DNA of 64,000 bases, from contig JAQFVV010012496.1 in NCBI GenBank assembly GCA_028023455.1, forward strand, positions 932,001-996,000, written 5' to 3'. Source of the stretch: Epiperipatus broadwayi. Lineage: Eukaryota; Onychophora; Udeonychophora; Euonychophora; Peripatidae. Position 1 is the stretch's first letter. Each line of letters begins with the position of its first letter. A program made the position numbers and the translations under genes. Under the pieces are notes generated by a model. The model saw only the letters and a list, made by a program, of their open reading frames with translations, had not been told where the DNA came from and made no database searches. This document shows positions 21,700 through 33,316 of the stretch, piece after piece.

Positions 21700-22392
21700 A
21701 AATATGCGGTATGCAAAAGATTTGGATAAAGAATTTATATCGGTATACTTGTATAAAAGGTGGGATGATTGTGTTAGGAGGATTGTTGAGTGTTATAGTG
21801 GTAAGGAATGGGATAAAAGAATAGAAGGATTAATAAAAAACAGGGAGTTGGAGAGATGGAGAAGTAGTATGGAGGGTAAGAAGAGTTTAAATATATATAG
21901 AAGTAAACGGAATATTGGAAGTGAGTTAATTTATGATAATAGTAAGGAAAGTAGTTTATTGTTTAAGGCTCGAACGGGATCTTTAGCAACAAGAGAATAT
22001 ACATGTAAATGGAAAACTATGGGTGATTTAGTGTGCAAATTGTGTAAGGAAGGTATAGAAAATATTAGGCATCTGTTGATTGAATGTAAATGCTTGAAAG
22101 CAGAAAGGGTACAGATAATGAAGTTATGGGAGAATAGGTATGAACAAAGTGACTATACAGAAAGTGAGTTATTAGTTTTTATGCTATTTGCGAAAAGATA
22201 AGGGGGATTTAGATTTAAAGGCCATAGAGTTGACAAAGATTATGTTGTGGAAATGGGATGGGGAAGAATATGAGAAGACTTAGAGTGGGGAATGGAAAAT
22301 AAAGTGGCTAACAGGTTTATCTGGGCATAGTTGCTGAGATATTCTTGACTTCGTTTAAGGAGAAGCCAAATACATCACATCACATCACATAC
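21700..22392 (+). pseudogene. LINE-X non-LTR retrotransposon, C-terminal fragment
   Basis: A 165-codon frame from 21704 encodes the C-terminal region of a non-LTR retrotransposon protein. A CCHC zinc-knuckle pattern C-x2-C-x8-H-x4-C sits at residues 111-128 (C111, C114, H123, C128), in a setting (CKLCKEGIENIRHLLIEC) usual after the RT domain of several LINE clades. It breaks by frameshift at about 22195; the downstream codons (KDLDLKAIELTKIMLW-like) resume in another frame and match 60440-60530. A (CATCA)n tail follows at 22370-22390. No RT or endonuclease remains. In the intact family this part binds nucleic acid during target-primed reverse transcription. Clade not assigned. Confidence 0.7.
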
Positions 22393-23225
22393 AGCTTTGA
22401 CGGCCTATAATCTATCAAAAATGTGTTAATTGTTAAATTAAAACAAAATTAATAAATCAATTATTAAATTTAAAAAAAGAAATAAATTCTGATAAATTTC
22501 ATGAAGAAGTATTATTTCAATTTATTTTTTTTTTACTTATATTATCATTTAGAAAGCGTTGAGATTCTCGAAATCTTGTCGTACTTTGGTTCAATTCAGA
22601 ATGTTGGTTTTTGTTAGCAGTTTTTCTGGTAAATTATCATGATAAAAATTTGGGACTTTCCTTTCACAGAACATAATGCAGTGGACGATTTCCATGAGTA
22701 TGTGACCCTGCCCTCACAAAAAGTGTGCTATAATGATCACGGTAGGATTGTATGCGCCGGCATGAATAAACTATAAATATTGTATTTACATTTTTTTTCT
22801 GGTAATAAGTTAATCCAAAAAATAAACAAACTGTAAATATTGTAATTAATGTTTCCACAGTGATTTCTTTTTTTAACAGTAATAAAAAATAAAATATAAA
22901 TATTAAATACAATACAACACTTGCCAGCAGACATTTTTTTGGAAACATTTTTTCAGGCGCCCAGAAGATTTTTCAAAAATATGGACTACCATTTTGATTT
23001 ACTTGAAAACTCACAACTATCATTAAGAATGAGAACAACAAACAATTTGATGTGACAGTCATTGTAGAAGTCTTAAAACAATTTATTGAAGAATCCATGT
23101 AAATCTTATTGATTAAATATTTCTAAAACTTTTTAAATATACGTTATTATTTTTCATTCTCATTTCATTATTAATCGCCTATTTCTGATCAACATTACTC
23201 TAGCAAAGCAATCTGTTTATTTTAT
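22393..23225. other. AT-rich sequence; right inverted flank of LINE-X
   Basis: Includes 22965-23015, which is an inverted copy of 21652-21700 (TTTTCAAGTAAA(C/T)CAA(G/A)ATGG). LINE-X thus lies between inverted flanks. Overlapping short minus-strand ORFs near 22664-22948 show no motif. Confidence 0.45.
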
Positions 23226-23229
23226 GTAC

Positions 23230-23370
23230 AGCATTACCCTGTGTAGTTTGGCACCATTAGTGTAGTATCTGACTTGGAATCAGTAGGTCACAGGTTCTAT
23301 TCTGCTCACAGGTTTAGTGCTTGACCTTCTTATGAACACCTGAATAATAATGCCTTTTTTAAAAAAAAAA
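23230..23370 (+). mobile_element. SINE-2 copy
   Basis: TTACCCTGTGTAGTTTGGCACCATTAGTGTAG head, ATCTGACTTGGAATCAGTAGGTCACAGGTTC with box B-like GGTTCTATTCTG, TAGTGCTTGACCTTCTTATGAACACCTG tail and a poly(T)/A end. Same order as the SINE-2 copy at 19861. Confidence 0.7.
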
Positions 23371-23392
23371 TTATACCTGGTATTGAAGCCAT

Positions 23393-24238
23393 TTAAAGTA
23401 TAGTTTCATCTTTTGTAATCTTACCTTTAATAGCGTAATGAGCCACTGAAATTCTATTTTTTATTCTATTATACAATTTCTTCAATATAATTCTAGCAAA
23501 TATTTTTGAGTCAATGTCCTCGATAGTAATATTTCTCAGGTCATTTACATATGGGATGTGTATATTCCTATTCTTTTTTATACAAAAAATTATTCTGTTA
23601 TTAATCATTGGCCAATCTATTGGTTGTGCACACAACTGATTGTAATATTTTGCAAGCACTTCAATTATCAAGTAAGATCTTGATTTATAAATTCTGGCAG
23701 GTATAGAATCATGAGCAGTAACTGTGTGATTTGATAGTCTAGTTATTTCCTCACTAATATCCAGGTGTGAGATATACTGCTGATCTTTGGCCACCATCAT
23801 CCTTGGCCAATGGTCTGAATTCCTTTCATCATTTCCCTTAGTGTTTTGCAGATTTTTATATATGTGCTGATCCACATGCAGCCCTGACAAAACCTCTCCA
23901 TTCTCAGTTTTGACACATGTGATACCTCTAGACTGAGGCACGTACATCTTGGCATAGTTCAATGTTGGTTTTATGATGCAGGCAATATTAGGGAGTATCT
24001 TTCGCAATCTTATAGCATATATTTCTTCCTGCATTTTCTCATAGATGTCATTATATTCTTCCTGCAGGGAGTTGATCAATGAGCGATTATTAGATAGAGT
24101 AGTTAAAGAATGCAAGGTGTTAGCAATGTCATTTAAGCGGGATTTCATTTGGTTTTGAAACAAATCCAGTTCCATTCCAGAAGAACAGACATCAGATGTA
24201 AGTTTTTTCAATCTAATCCAAGCCACACATGGAGACAA
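23393..24238 (-). pseudogene. LINE-L: 5' half of a non-LTR reverse transcriptase domain
   Basis: The longest ORF in the window, 281 codons. Residues 1-130 are a helical, charged linker of the kind that precedes a LINE RT. Residues ~163-255 follow the RT finger/palm pattern: EEITRLSNH, AHDSIPARIYK in place of the usual pGpDgip, PIDWPMINNRIIFCIKKN for the P..W....ii.i.K motif, LRNITIEDIDSKIFARII for the R-P-i-t-l...K-i-a motif. The stop at 23393 comes before the FADD catalytic motif, so the palm is missing. The layout is closest to L1/Tx1-type LINEs, but the clade call is a guess. The 3' side abuts a SINE-2 copy in opposite orientation. Confidence 0.65.
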
Positions 24239-24354
24239 GGCTGTTTTTTTATGTATATTTTAAATCTTGTTTAGCTTTTTCATTTATTAGAGACACCTTA
24301 GTTAGTTATAGTTAGGTTTATATATGTTACTGATGTTTTAATTTTATATTTAAT
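24239..24354. other. AT-rich spacer
   Basis: No feature seen between LINE-L and the RZ-B palindrome. Confidence 0.4.
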
Positions 24355-24359
24355 ATTCA

Positions 24360-25108
24360 TTTATTATGCCAATAAACATCACATGATCACCATTTCTTAT
24401 GCTTGCTCTTAACTGTTATTAAACCAGGCAAAACTTTCTATACATATTGCACTCAGTGCAATACAGAGTAATCAATGGATGCCAGAAGGCTTGGGCATAA
24501 AATCCTCATCTAGTGCCTACTCATCCAATATCCCCAGACTAGTTTCTGGCTTGTGGCCTTTGTCAGTGAGGAGCCTTGGATTTGAGAGCACTGCACCTAG
24601 ATCTTAGGATCTAATGCAACCCTCCAGCAGCCACCTTTTATCTCTACTTAACTACAAAACTATGAGACTTAAATTGAAAACACCTTAATATTTACAATCT
24701 TAGCTCATCAGCTTATATAGACATGTAGGTCTGGTTCTTTAATAACCATAGCCACTACTATCCTATTAAGCAGGATTGGTTTTAAGCCAATATATGACTA
24801 TATAAGCTGATGAGCTTGGATTGTAAATATTAAGGTGTTTTCAATTTAAGTCTCATAGTTTTGTAGTTAAGTAGAGATAAAAGGTGATTGCTGGAGGGTT
24901 GCATTAGATCCTAAGATCTAGGTGCAGGGCTCTCAGATCCAAGGCTCCTCACTGACGAAGGCCACAAGCCAGAAACTAGTCTGAGGATACTGGATGAGTA
25001 GGCACTAGATGGGGATTTTATGCACAAGCCTTCTGGCATCCATTGATTACTCTGGCTTGCATTGAGTGGAAATACGTATAGAGAGTTTTGCCGGTTTAAA
25101 TTTATTTA
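24360..25108. mobile_element. RZ-B palindromic element
   Basis: A full minus-oriented RZ-B monomer (24368 to about 24796) ends at GCAGGATTGG, then TTTTAAGCCAAT restarts the unit. From about 24800 the sequence turns into the plus orientation and repeats the whole body to AGAGAGTTTTGCC. Both arms hold AAAACTATGAGACTTAA, AGAGATAAAAGGTG, GATCTTAGGATC or complement, and a hammerhead-like segment (24532-24570 minus; 24948-24985 plus). No ORF. Confidence 0.8.
24948..24985 (+). ncRNA. Hammerhead-like motif, RZ-B (best-preserved core)
   Basis: CTCA is positioned as stem I 5' strand and TGAG as 3' strand, fully paired. The core CTGACGA is intact. Stem II is GGC-CACAA-GCC flanked by an A/A mismatch, followed by intact GAAA. 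Stem III is ACT/AGT, ending in the canonical GTC cleavage triplet. The A/A pair at position 10.1/11.1 is unusual and is found in most RZ-B copies. Confidence 0.5.
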
Positions 25109-25224
25109 TTAATTTGACTTATAATTGATTATCAATGTAAATGTTTAAAATAAGACACAATCTCTATTCTTTATTAAAATTTGTTTATATTTTCATAATT
25201 AACAATAAATAGAAGAATTTGAAC

Positions 25225-26050
25225 ATAGGATTTTCAGTCTATATTCATTCTCCATCTCAAACAACCCATATGAAATAGATAAGTGATCCCCAGTATACAT
25301 ATTTTGTGCTGAACCAGCACTCATCAGTTGGACCAGATCATAATCTCCCACATATATATATATACAAATAGATCTCAGCTTATATTATGATAGCAATTCC
25401 TTAAACTTTAATGGACAGGCTTCAATCTTTTAACCTCTCCAACAATTCAACCATCTATTTCATTGAAAAACCAATGATGGAAATGGTGAAAGCCTTTGGT
25501 GGATTTGATATTGTAGTCATATCCAAGTAGACATCCCATCAACCTAACCCCTCTTATTATCGGACCATTATGTATACATTTATATTAATAGGAGAGGGAT
25601 GTGATGTACTTAAACTCTGATGTAGCCTGCTACCAAAGTGATATGTAATTAACCTATTTATTCAGTATACAGAATACTATAGTAAATAAAAGTATTTGAA
25701 CTTAGGAATTTCATTCTATATTCATCCTCTACTCATCTCAAACAACCAATATACATAACCATGCATATGCAAAAAAGATAAATGAACCCCAATATACATA
25801 TTTCTTGCCAAACCAGTATCTATCAGTTGGGTCAGATCATAATCTCCCATACTAATGTGAGCGCTAATTTGGCATGAAATATGTATATTGGGGATCATTA
25901 ATCTTTTTCACTTGTGTGTGGTCATGTGTTTCCATTGTTTGAGGTGAAGTAGAGGATAAATATAGAGTAAAAATCCTAAGTTCAAATCCCTATTTACTAT
26001 AGTAAACATTCAGTATATTCAATGAATAGGTTAATCACATGATTAATAAT
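25225..26050. mobile_element. RZ-A cluster: two minus monomers and one inverted plus copy
   Basis: Minus-strand hammerheads at 25288-25331 and 25789-25830 are about 500 bp apart, separated by the RZ-A body (ACAGGCTTCAATC, ATTGAAAAACCAATGATGG, ATCTAACCCCTC-type blocks). A plus-oriented copy begins at about 25856 with the second half of a hammerhead (GGCATGAAATATG, TATATTGG), then the tail to GTTCAAATCCC at about 25980. TTTACTATAGTAAA- and ATTCAGTATA-type sequence on both sides shows the composite is a palindrome. Confidence 0.65.
25288..25331 (-). ncRNA. Hammerhead ribozyme motif, RZ-A (one core substitution)
   Basis: On the minus strand: stem I CCAA/CTGG, intact CTGATGA, perfect GTGCTG-GTT-CAGCAC stem II, then AAAA where GAAA is required, stem III ATAT/GTAT, cleavage base A. 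An outer GATC/GATC pairing extends stem I around an internal loop, as in type I hammerheads. The G12-to-A change is what CpG decay of C11.1-G12 would give. Confidence 0.65.
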
Positions 26051-26127
26051 GTTAAACTTAGATCTAATTTAAATATCACTTCCATCCTGAAATTTCAATG
26101 CTGTTATCAAATTAAACTTAATAAAGC

Positions 26128-26186
26128 AAAACTCTCCATACAGTAGTGCCATCTTGTGCTAACAAGAGCAATCAATGGAAAACACA
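26128..26186 (-). mobile_element. RZ-B end fragment
   Basis: AAGCAAAACTCTCCATACAG, then TAGTGCCAT and AGAGCAATCAATGGA, is the RZ-B terminus in minus orientation. Confidence 0.6.
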
Positions 26187-26439
26187 AAATGTTAATAGAC
26201 ACTCTAAACTTTGTATGTTTGTTTATTTATTTCATGGCTAAAGGAAGCTTATTTAACCCCAATTTAGTTTATCTTCATTACTGCTGAGTAAATTTGATAT
26301 TTATATGTAAATCTCCATCTCTCCTTATCACCAATAAATGGATAACCATAAAATTTAAATTCTGGTATTCAGAACCAAAATACTTATGATTTCCTTATCA
26401 AAATCAATTTATAAAGCTCAACTTACTAGTTACTTTTAT

Positions 26440-26570
26440 CACAGAGAATGGTACATACTAACTTTAATCTCCTTTGTCATAAATCTGAAGAAACAATCCA
26501 TCTTTTTTGTTCCAGTGTCCTGCTCTTCATACCTATAGAAATAATCATTGAGTCAATTACTAAATCACAC
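26440..26570 (+). pseudogene. Possible LINE C-terminal zinc-knuckle relic
   Basis: One plus-strand frame reads NLLCHKSEETIHLFCSSV near 26475-26525. This resembles the C..C...EET..HL...C block found after LINE RT domains (compare LINE-X residues 111-128). Only about 25 codons are convincing and the first cysteine spacing is altered. It may be chance. Confidence 0.3.
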
Positions 26571-26974
26571 ACTTTCTCTATCTCTACTCTCACTGATAAT
26601 ATGAAAAAGAGCTTTCCCCCTTGAATTAGGGTTCCTACTTTCCTTATGTTTACACTTTGATTTCTAAGATGCCATTTTTTCTTCAACCATACATACAGGA
26701 AATTAAAATCACTGTTTTATAGTAAAATCTCTAAAAATAAAAACAGAGACAGTGCAGTTGTCCCTGCAGACATTGTTAATGCTACTTGGTGGCTGGTTTC
26801 TTTTCCAACCTTACTATAAGTAGGTGGTCGTTTTCTTTTTATTTACTTTTGTGTGCTTTTACTATCTATTTACAGAATATACTTTTTGTAATTTACACAC
26901 AATTTTATTTATCTGTCACTTTTCAAATCATCTTTTTCAAGTTTGTAAGTCATAAAATGATCCCAAAGTCTTTT
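26570..26974. other. AT-rich sequence, nothing recognised
   Basis: Short ORFs on both strands have T-rich hydrophobic translations without motifs. No repeat family was recognised. Confidence 0.35.
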
Positions 26975-27045
26975 TTAAATATATATATATACCAAAGTCT
27001 TTTTTAAATATATATATATACATACATATATATATATATATATAA
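26975..27045 (+). repeat. Short duplication and (TA)n tract
   Basis: CCAAAGTCTTTTTTAAATAT plus TA repeats occurs twice in succession, then a longer TA tract. Confidence 0.8.
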
Positions 27046-27207
27046 AAACATTACAAGCATAAAGCTAAACTAGTCAATATATAATCAAAACTACCCCAAG
27101 TCCAAAATTCAACCAGACCAGCATAAAAATAATATTAAAACACTACCAAAGGTTTCACTGCTACAAGCAGACTTCTCAAGTGTAAAGAACTACAAAAACT
27201 ACACAAT
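27046..27207 (-). mobile_element. HH-E repeat (inverted relative to 33160-33285)
   Basis: The minus strand reads CTTGAGAAGTCTGCTTGTAG, CAGTGAAACCTTTGGTAGTG, TTATTTTTATGCTGGTCTGG, TTGAATTTTGGA. A close copy in plus orientation lies at 33160-33285. The CTTGAGA...GAAACC part is hammerhead-like but has a decayed core. Both copies border (TA)n tracts. Confidence 0.65.
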
Positions 27208-27481
27208 ATATATATATATGGTGCTTGTATTATAGATAACGTCGCCGTAGGATGGTGCCGTTTTCACGCTAAAACTATAAAATATGAACATTCACGGGCC
27301 GTTGATTTTAATAATTTTTCTGTGCTTTTTTGTAATGCGAAAATAAAAACAAAACAAAATCGTCTTTTTTAAATATTATTTTTTATTAACATATACAATT
27401 TAAATGATAATAATAAATGTAAAATAAAATCAACAAATTACAATTTGATTCGTGTTTTTTATATCGTATACTTTTTAAATT

Positions 27482-27605
27482 GTGTTACGGCTTCTTTTTT
27501 ATCAATTTTCTATCGGATATTTTTTTATTTGTGTTACGGCTTTTTTTTTTATCAATTTTTTATCGGATATTTTTTTACTTGTGTTACGACTTTTTTCGTT
27601 GTTGT
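27482..27605 (+). repeat. ~50-bp tandem repeat, 2.4 units
   Basis: GTGTTACGGCTT, then TTTTTTATCAATTTT(C/T)TATCGG and ATATTTTTTTA, occurs twice and starts a third time (GTGTTACGACTT). Confidence 0.8.
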
Positions 27606-27647
27606 TTAACTAAAAAATAATAATCGTAATAAAAGTAAAAGTTGTTA

Positions 27648-27745
27648 CGGTTAGATTTAGGGTTAGTTTTAGGGTTAGTTTAGGATTAGGTTTAGGGTTA
27701 GTTTTAAGGTTAGTTTTAGGGTTAGGGTTAGTTTTAGAGTTAGTG
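27648..27745 (+). repeat. Telomere-like TTAGGG-related interstitial tract
   Basis: About 100 bp of TTAGGGTTAG and variants (TTTAGGGTTAG, TTTAAGGTTAG). The repeat is degenerate, about 12-13 bases per double unit, and sits wholly inside the TIR element, so it is not a chromosome end. Confidence 0.75.
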
Positions 27746-28469
27746 TTCTGTTTGTTTGTAATGCTAAAATAAAAAAATTCAAAATCATAACCGTACTCGG
27801 ACAGAAGAAAGAAACTCAAACTTTTTTAAACAACAACAAACACATACAAATGTCTTCTTTACTTATTAAACATGTTTATAATATTTGCTTTTTATTTAAT
27901 TTACAAAAAAACATGTATATTTGAACTTTTCTTACTGGATATTTTTTTCATACCGCTCTTTTTTACTTCAAAAATATACAGACGGTAGAATCTTCTTTGT
28001 CTCGTGGAATGTTAATAGCAGTACATTACTTGACATGTTACCTAATTGCAACTCAATAAAAAAAAAGATATTTAACATTTTCCCAAATGAAACTTCAATA
28101 TACTACATTGTAAAAAATCTTATAATTATTGTTTTAAAAAAATCTGAACATTTCAATAGTTTAAAATAAAAAAAAAATCCAATGCAAACAACATTTCAAT
28201 ACAATTCGAATACAAACTCTCTCATCAAGTCGTAATTACTTTATAAATTGTGCGAATTCGGAAAATGTATTAGCTTCCATGCAACATACATGCTGTACTG
28301 TGATGCGACATAGTGGCCTGCATTCTGTAGCGCAACAAAAAAGTTGTACTATTGACAACATGGGTTTGAACGTGTCGGCCACGGAAACAGCATTTTAATC
28401 TGTTTCGGCACGAAAAGCGCGACATAGAGCGGTGCCTTTCGCTAAAAGATGAGTACCATATATATATAT

Positions 28470-28738
28470 ATAATATTAAACATTACCCACAAATCCATTT
28501 ACTTCCCATCCACCCTTAATATTAAAAGAACTCTTAAATAAATTAATTGCTTCAGAATAATAAATTTTCAATCATAAAGATTCTTTAATTCTTCTTTTGA
28601 TTTCATTTCTCTCAAAGAAGACAACCTTAGCTTCATCAAAACAATAGTGAAGCAATTAATTTATTTAAGAGTTCTTTTAATATTAAGAGTGTATGGGAAG
28701 TGAATGGATTTGTGGGTAATGTTTAATATTATATATAT
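28470..28738. mobile_element. Foldback with ~87-bp arms
   Basis: ATTACCCACAAATCCATTTAC through CAATTAATTTATTTAAGAG is repeated in inverted form at 28648-28735 with few changes. The ~90-bp loop contains an AAGACAACCTTAGCTTCATCA stretch that is weakly hammerhead-like on the minus strand. (TA)n lies on both outer sides. Confidence 0.7.
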
Positions 28739-28755
28739 ATATATATATTCTAACC

Positions 28756-31700
28756 CATCTTTGTTTATTAGTTTATTTGCTTATTTTCACCCATGACACT
28801 AATTTTTCAGGTTGTTGTTAAGGCAACCAAAATAAAGCAACATATCCATTAATTTTCCAATATGATCTAAAATACCTTTCATATAATACAATTGTACATT
28901 CAATTCTCTTAAGCCATGCCACGATTGTAATAACAACAATAATTGATCACTTATTAATTTAAAGAATAATTATAATAATATTAATCTCAGGGTTCTTTCT
29001 TTCATGTAAGGAAATGCTCGGCAGTATTGTGTTGTCGCATATGACTGGCATTCTGGTCGGCTATAGGAAACATTTATTTTACTTAAATTCAATGTGTCTT
29101 CATCTCTCATATCAACTGCTATATTATTTAAAGAGATGATAATTCTATTCAATAATGACGTATAATTTTGAATAACACAGCCTTTTTTTTTTTTTCAGAA
29201 TCTCAGTCAGAATAATATAAAGACAAGGGTGCTTTTTGTGTCCTTCCATTATCCATGACAACACAATAATATAACTAAGATTTATTACTTAGACAATTTA
29301 ACTAAATGGGAATGGAATAATGTGCAACCAAAGTTAATGGTTTGGGAATAAATTCATTTTTTTTTTTTTATTCTTTTTTTTTTTTTTTTTTACACAAAGG
29401 TGAATGTTTAGTCTTAAGTTTTCAACTCCATAAATAATTATCATTAAACTAAAATATAATGACATATTCCGATCTGCTTAACTTTATTTATCTGGTATAT
29501 TAAGTTTTTAAGAATCTGGAATGATTTCGGACTCAAGAAAAGGTTTTGCAAATATTGTGCAAACACTTATATTTAGCATATAAAAACAAAAAAATGAATC
29601 TACAACAAATTTTAACAAGACTATAATTTATTATTATCACAAACAAAAAAAAATATATGAACATTTATTCAATAATCCCATAGTAATACAAAAATATAAA
29701 ATATAACTGACATTAATCTGTATACTCTTTTGGTTATGGACTAGAGGTTACTACTTCTCCTGTATGCAATCATATGGATTGATTAACTAAAAGTACATTT
29801 CATTACCAATACATTGTTTATTACATTTTGGTAACCTTGTAGAAGCTTTTATTCAAAATTATTGACTAACTATTTTTGTTTTTTGTTTTTTTTTTAAAAT
29901 GATTAATCCCATCATATGCAATACGCAAAATATTAAATTTATTTCTAATACATTTACTTTATTTATGGTCTTTAATGGGATAACCTATTCTAATTATAGG
30001 CCAGTTATCAGAAGTTACACTTACCATCTTACATTTAACTTAATGCTAACTTAAGTTATGATACAAATTTTATCCATACGTATAATTTTGAAATATGAGT
30101 ATTATTTAATTACTAACCAGAATTAAATATTGCATTTGAATATTCCTTCAGTAAATAAGCGTTTTAAATTACGCAATTTTAATTACTTTCTCCATTGATT
30201 TACTTGTCAAATACTAGCAATATTTAGCAGCACAATACAGATATTGATCTTAGTTACTAACACACTATTTATACTAAAGTGGATCTTGAGGAACTAACAC
30301 CTCCAATATAACCTTTATCTTGCCCGAACTTTCAAAATTAAGCACAATAATCAACACCTTCCATGGTGGAGCTATCTTTATTTTCACATGAGGAATATGG
30401 AATAACCACGAAGGTCTGTAGAGTAATCTACTACATTAAAATATTTTGGTGGTTTCTTGCCTCTTACTTGGGCATACAACGAACACACACCAAATACAAT
30501 CCTCTCCTGGGATTTAAACGAATGAAGCATACTAAATGCTAGATAAATTCTTGATCGTCCTATCTATGAGAATCGATCACTTGGGCTATAAACATACCTG
30601 AACATTATATTTAAAATCTTCCTCTCATGGAAAACAAAGCTTTTGGGGAGATCATTTTTCATCCCACAAAATAAATACATTATAATTATTACCTATGCGA
30701 ATATTAAGCATATACCAATGCTATATCTGGGCAGGATAAGTAAATACACTGATTATAATAAACTTATGTTACCGTGTATACTTTGATCAACATCTGAAAT
30801 CAATGGACATCATATAATAAAAGTATAATAATTTTGATTTTAATAAAGGAACATTCAAAAATAGTTGGTAGCATACTATCTTAAACTAAATAAAGTGGAT
30901 GTGTTATTTAAGAATAATTAGGAATAAATTCCTCAATTAATACAGTATAAATTCGTTTCAAAACTTTAACAAGAAATATTTTGTTATAGCATTTTTTTTT
31001 TTTTTTTTTTATTTTTTTTTAGTTACTTCTGATAATTTTCAATATTTATTTTACCCCTTAAATATCTAAATATTTTTCTTTTACGTATCTAACATACAAA
31101 ATTTCTACCTACAGTTGTATGTACTAATTAAAACATATTTTATAGATTTTTTTTTTTCGTGTTAAATATCAACTTAACCTATAATAATTATATTAAAACA
31201 TACCTTTGTCATTACAAGGCTATTAAATATCCCTTGACCATACAGACTTTAACCTATGTGATATAACAAAAAAATACATATCATTTATAACTTAGTTTTA
31301 AACAATCATTAATTAACAAGTGCATATTCTCTCATTAGAAAATGTTTTTCTGTTGAGCAATTGGTCCAGGTGAAGAGCTTTATCCAGTCGTATTTCACGA
31401 AGCAAGTTTAAAAACAATAAACACATAGTATTATTTCCTTTAAATAAAAGTTTTCTCTTATTTTGTGCGTTTAATAAATTAGGTAAAGAAATATATAGCA
31501 GAATTGAAGATTAATTCTTACTTGAATTAAACTGCTACAATTTTGGGATCCATAGAAAATAAAATATATATATTCTAACATAATGAACAGTTGACGATAG
31601 ACGATAAACATAGACAATTCTTTTTTTTTTTACTTTATTATTGACGATACATACAATTCATATTAGCAAGCTTACTTATGGACGAAAATGCGCAATTTTT

Positions 31701-32712
31701 CCGAGATTATTCTGATAATAACTGCAGCTGATTTACATGTATAGGAAGTTTTAATAACTCCAACTGATGTGTAATATAATATATCATTTATTTTTTTTAT
31801 CATTAAGTCACTAAGATATTTGGTTTTGTTCATACTTTAGGAATTATAATTTATTTATTTTTTAACGGTAACTTCTCCGTAAGAATGCCCCTATATAACT
31901 TTTCCTATATTTACTCTGAGAAAGTTTATATTTTTTTTATTTTTTATTTTTAAAAAAATATACAGGTGCATAATTTAATCTTATTTATCATTATTATTAT
32001 TTCCAGACAATTCTTGGTGAATAAAACATATTTTAACGTATGTAACTACATTACTTGTAAAGGCAGACAATATTGAGAAAGAGCGTGAAAATTTTTCTAG
32101 TTGATTTTCCTTGGTTTCAAAATATTTCTTTCAATTATTTTTTTTTTCTTTCTATACCAAGAAAATATCAATAAATGACATAAAGTTAATAAATAATTAA
32201 TCTTTTCTTGGAAATCGCTTCTTTTCCTTAATTTAGATATAATATAATTTTTCGTGACTCTTTTAGTTAATTCTGTCATTTTTAACTTTAGCGTGAGACA
32301 ATAAATTTTTAAGTATAAAAGGTCTTTAAATAGGTAGACGGCAAAGAAAATCAGGATATCTTATCAAAAAAATTTAGCCACACATTATATTATTAAAATT
32401 TTACTTTGATTACATTTATTTCTGCAAAATAAAATGAAAAAATTGAGTTACCAAATTTCAGCACTGTTCCTTCCTTGAAAACTAAAAGCAGACTATCTTT
32501 TTTTTCTTTTTTTTTTTACTTTAGCGACCTCTTCCAGAAAATTAATCATTTGGTTATAACATAAACAAAAGAAAGGAAAAACTTATTACAATCATATAGT
32601 TTTCAGTATTATTTACCTGGATTACAAAGTAATTTGACAATATAAAAAAAATAATAATAAATACATTAAATTAACAATCAGTGATGTATAATTCTTTAAA
32701 CATTATTTTTTT

Positions 32713-32752
<40 letters not shown>

Positions 32753-33086
32753 AAGAAATTACCAGAAGTTATTGTGCTTTATGATAAGACACTCATCCAC
32801 TCTCCCCTCTACCCATCCAAAATCAATTACTGTTTAGCTTTTATACCATATTAATTTGCTCTAATTATTAATATCTCAATTAAATTATTCATGTTCTCTT
32901 TTTAACAATGACATTGAGTTATTAAATCTATTAGTTATTCACCCAAAACATGCCAAAGTGAGTGAATAGCATACTTTATTAGTCATTTATTACTATTGTT
33001 ATTTTATCCTTTTATTTCTTTAAAGAATAGCATTGTTTTCCTGCAGAAATAATGCCAAGTAAACCAAGTGTCAATAACACTAGGTT

Positions 33087-33092
<6 letters not shown>
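28756..33092 (+). repeat. 4.3-kb ORF-less element, copy 1 (direct duplicate of 38206-42752)
   Basis: Colinear with 38206-42752 over its whole length at very roughly 75% identity by eye. Shared landmarks: AATGCTCGGCAGTATTGTGTTGT, TTGCCTCTTAC(T/C)TGGGCATA, AAAGCTTTTGGGGAGAT, CCAAGTGTCAATAACACTAGGTTACA. It starts after TA repeats with TTCTAACC and ends with GGTTACAA before TA repeats, i.e. short inverted ends TGTAACC/GGTTACA. Homopolymer T tracts have expanded in this copy. No ORF over 60 codons looks real. A TATAAATAG box lies on the minus strand at 30265-30273. A very long solo LTR or a non-autonomous transposon are both possible. Confidence 0.65.

Positions 33093-33163
<71 letters not shown>
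33091..33163 (+). repeat. (TA)n microsatellite
   Basis: About 36 uninterrupted TA units between the 4.3-kb element and HH-E. Confidence 0.95.
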
Positions 33164-33165
<2 letters not shown>

Positions 33166-33274
33166 TAGTTTTTTATACTTGAGAAGTCTGCTTGTAGCAG
33201 TGAAACCTTTGGTAGTGTTTTAATATTATTTTTATGCTGGTCTGGTTGAATTTTGGATTCGGGGTAGTTTTGAT

Positions 33275-33316
<42 letters not shown>

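Larger units (their letters stand above)
27215..28475. mobile_element. TIR element embedded in (TA)n, with internal minisatellite
   Basis: Both sides are TA repeats. The left end GGTGCTTGTATTATAG and the inverted right end GGTACTCATCTTTTAG are similar, with weaker similarity for about 50 bp. The two ends are richer in G+C and CpG than anything nearby. The interior holds a ~50-bp tandem (27482-27605), TTAGGG-like repeats and no intact ORF. This fits a decayed DNA transposon with TA-rich target preference; the superfamily is unknown. Confidence 0.55.

Noticed and set aside
27648-27745. Chromosome end, because of TTAGGG-like repeats
   Set aside because: Short, degenerate, flanked on both sides by ordinary repeats and inside a TIR element.
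28256-28450. CpG-rich stretch as a gene promoter (CpG island)
   Set aside because: Too short, and mirrored by the other end of the same TIR element, so it is better explained as a transposon terminus.
28970-32279. Small minus-strand ORFs within the 4.3-kb element as coding genes
   Set aside because: The frames are not conserved in the second copy at 38206-42752.
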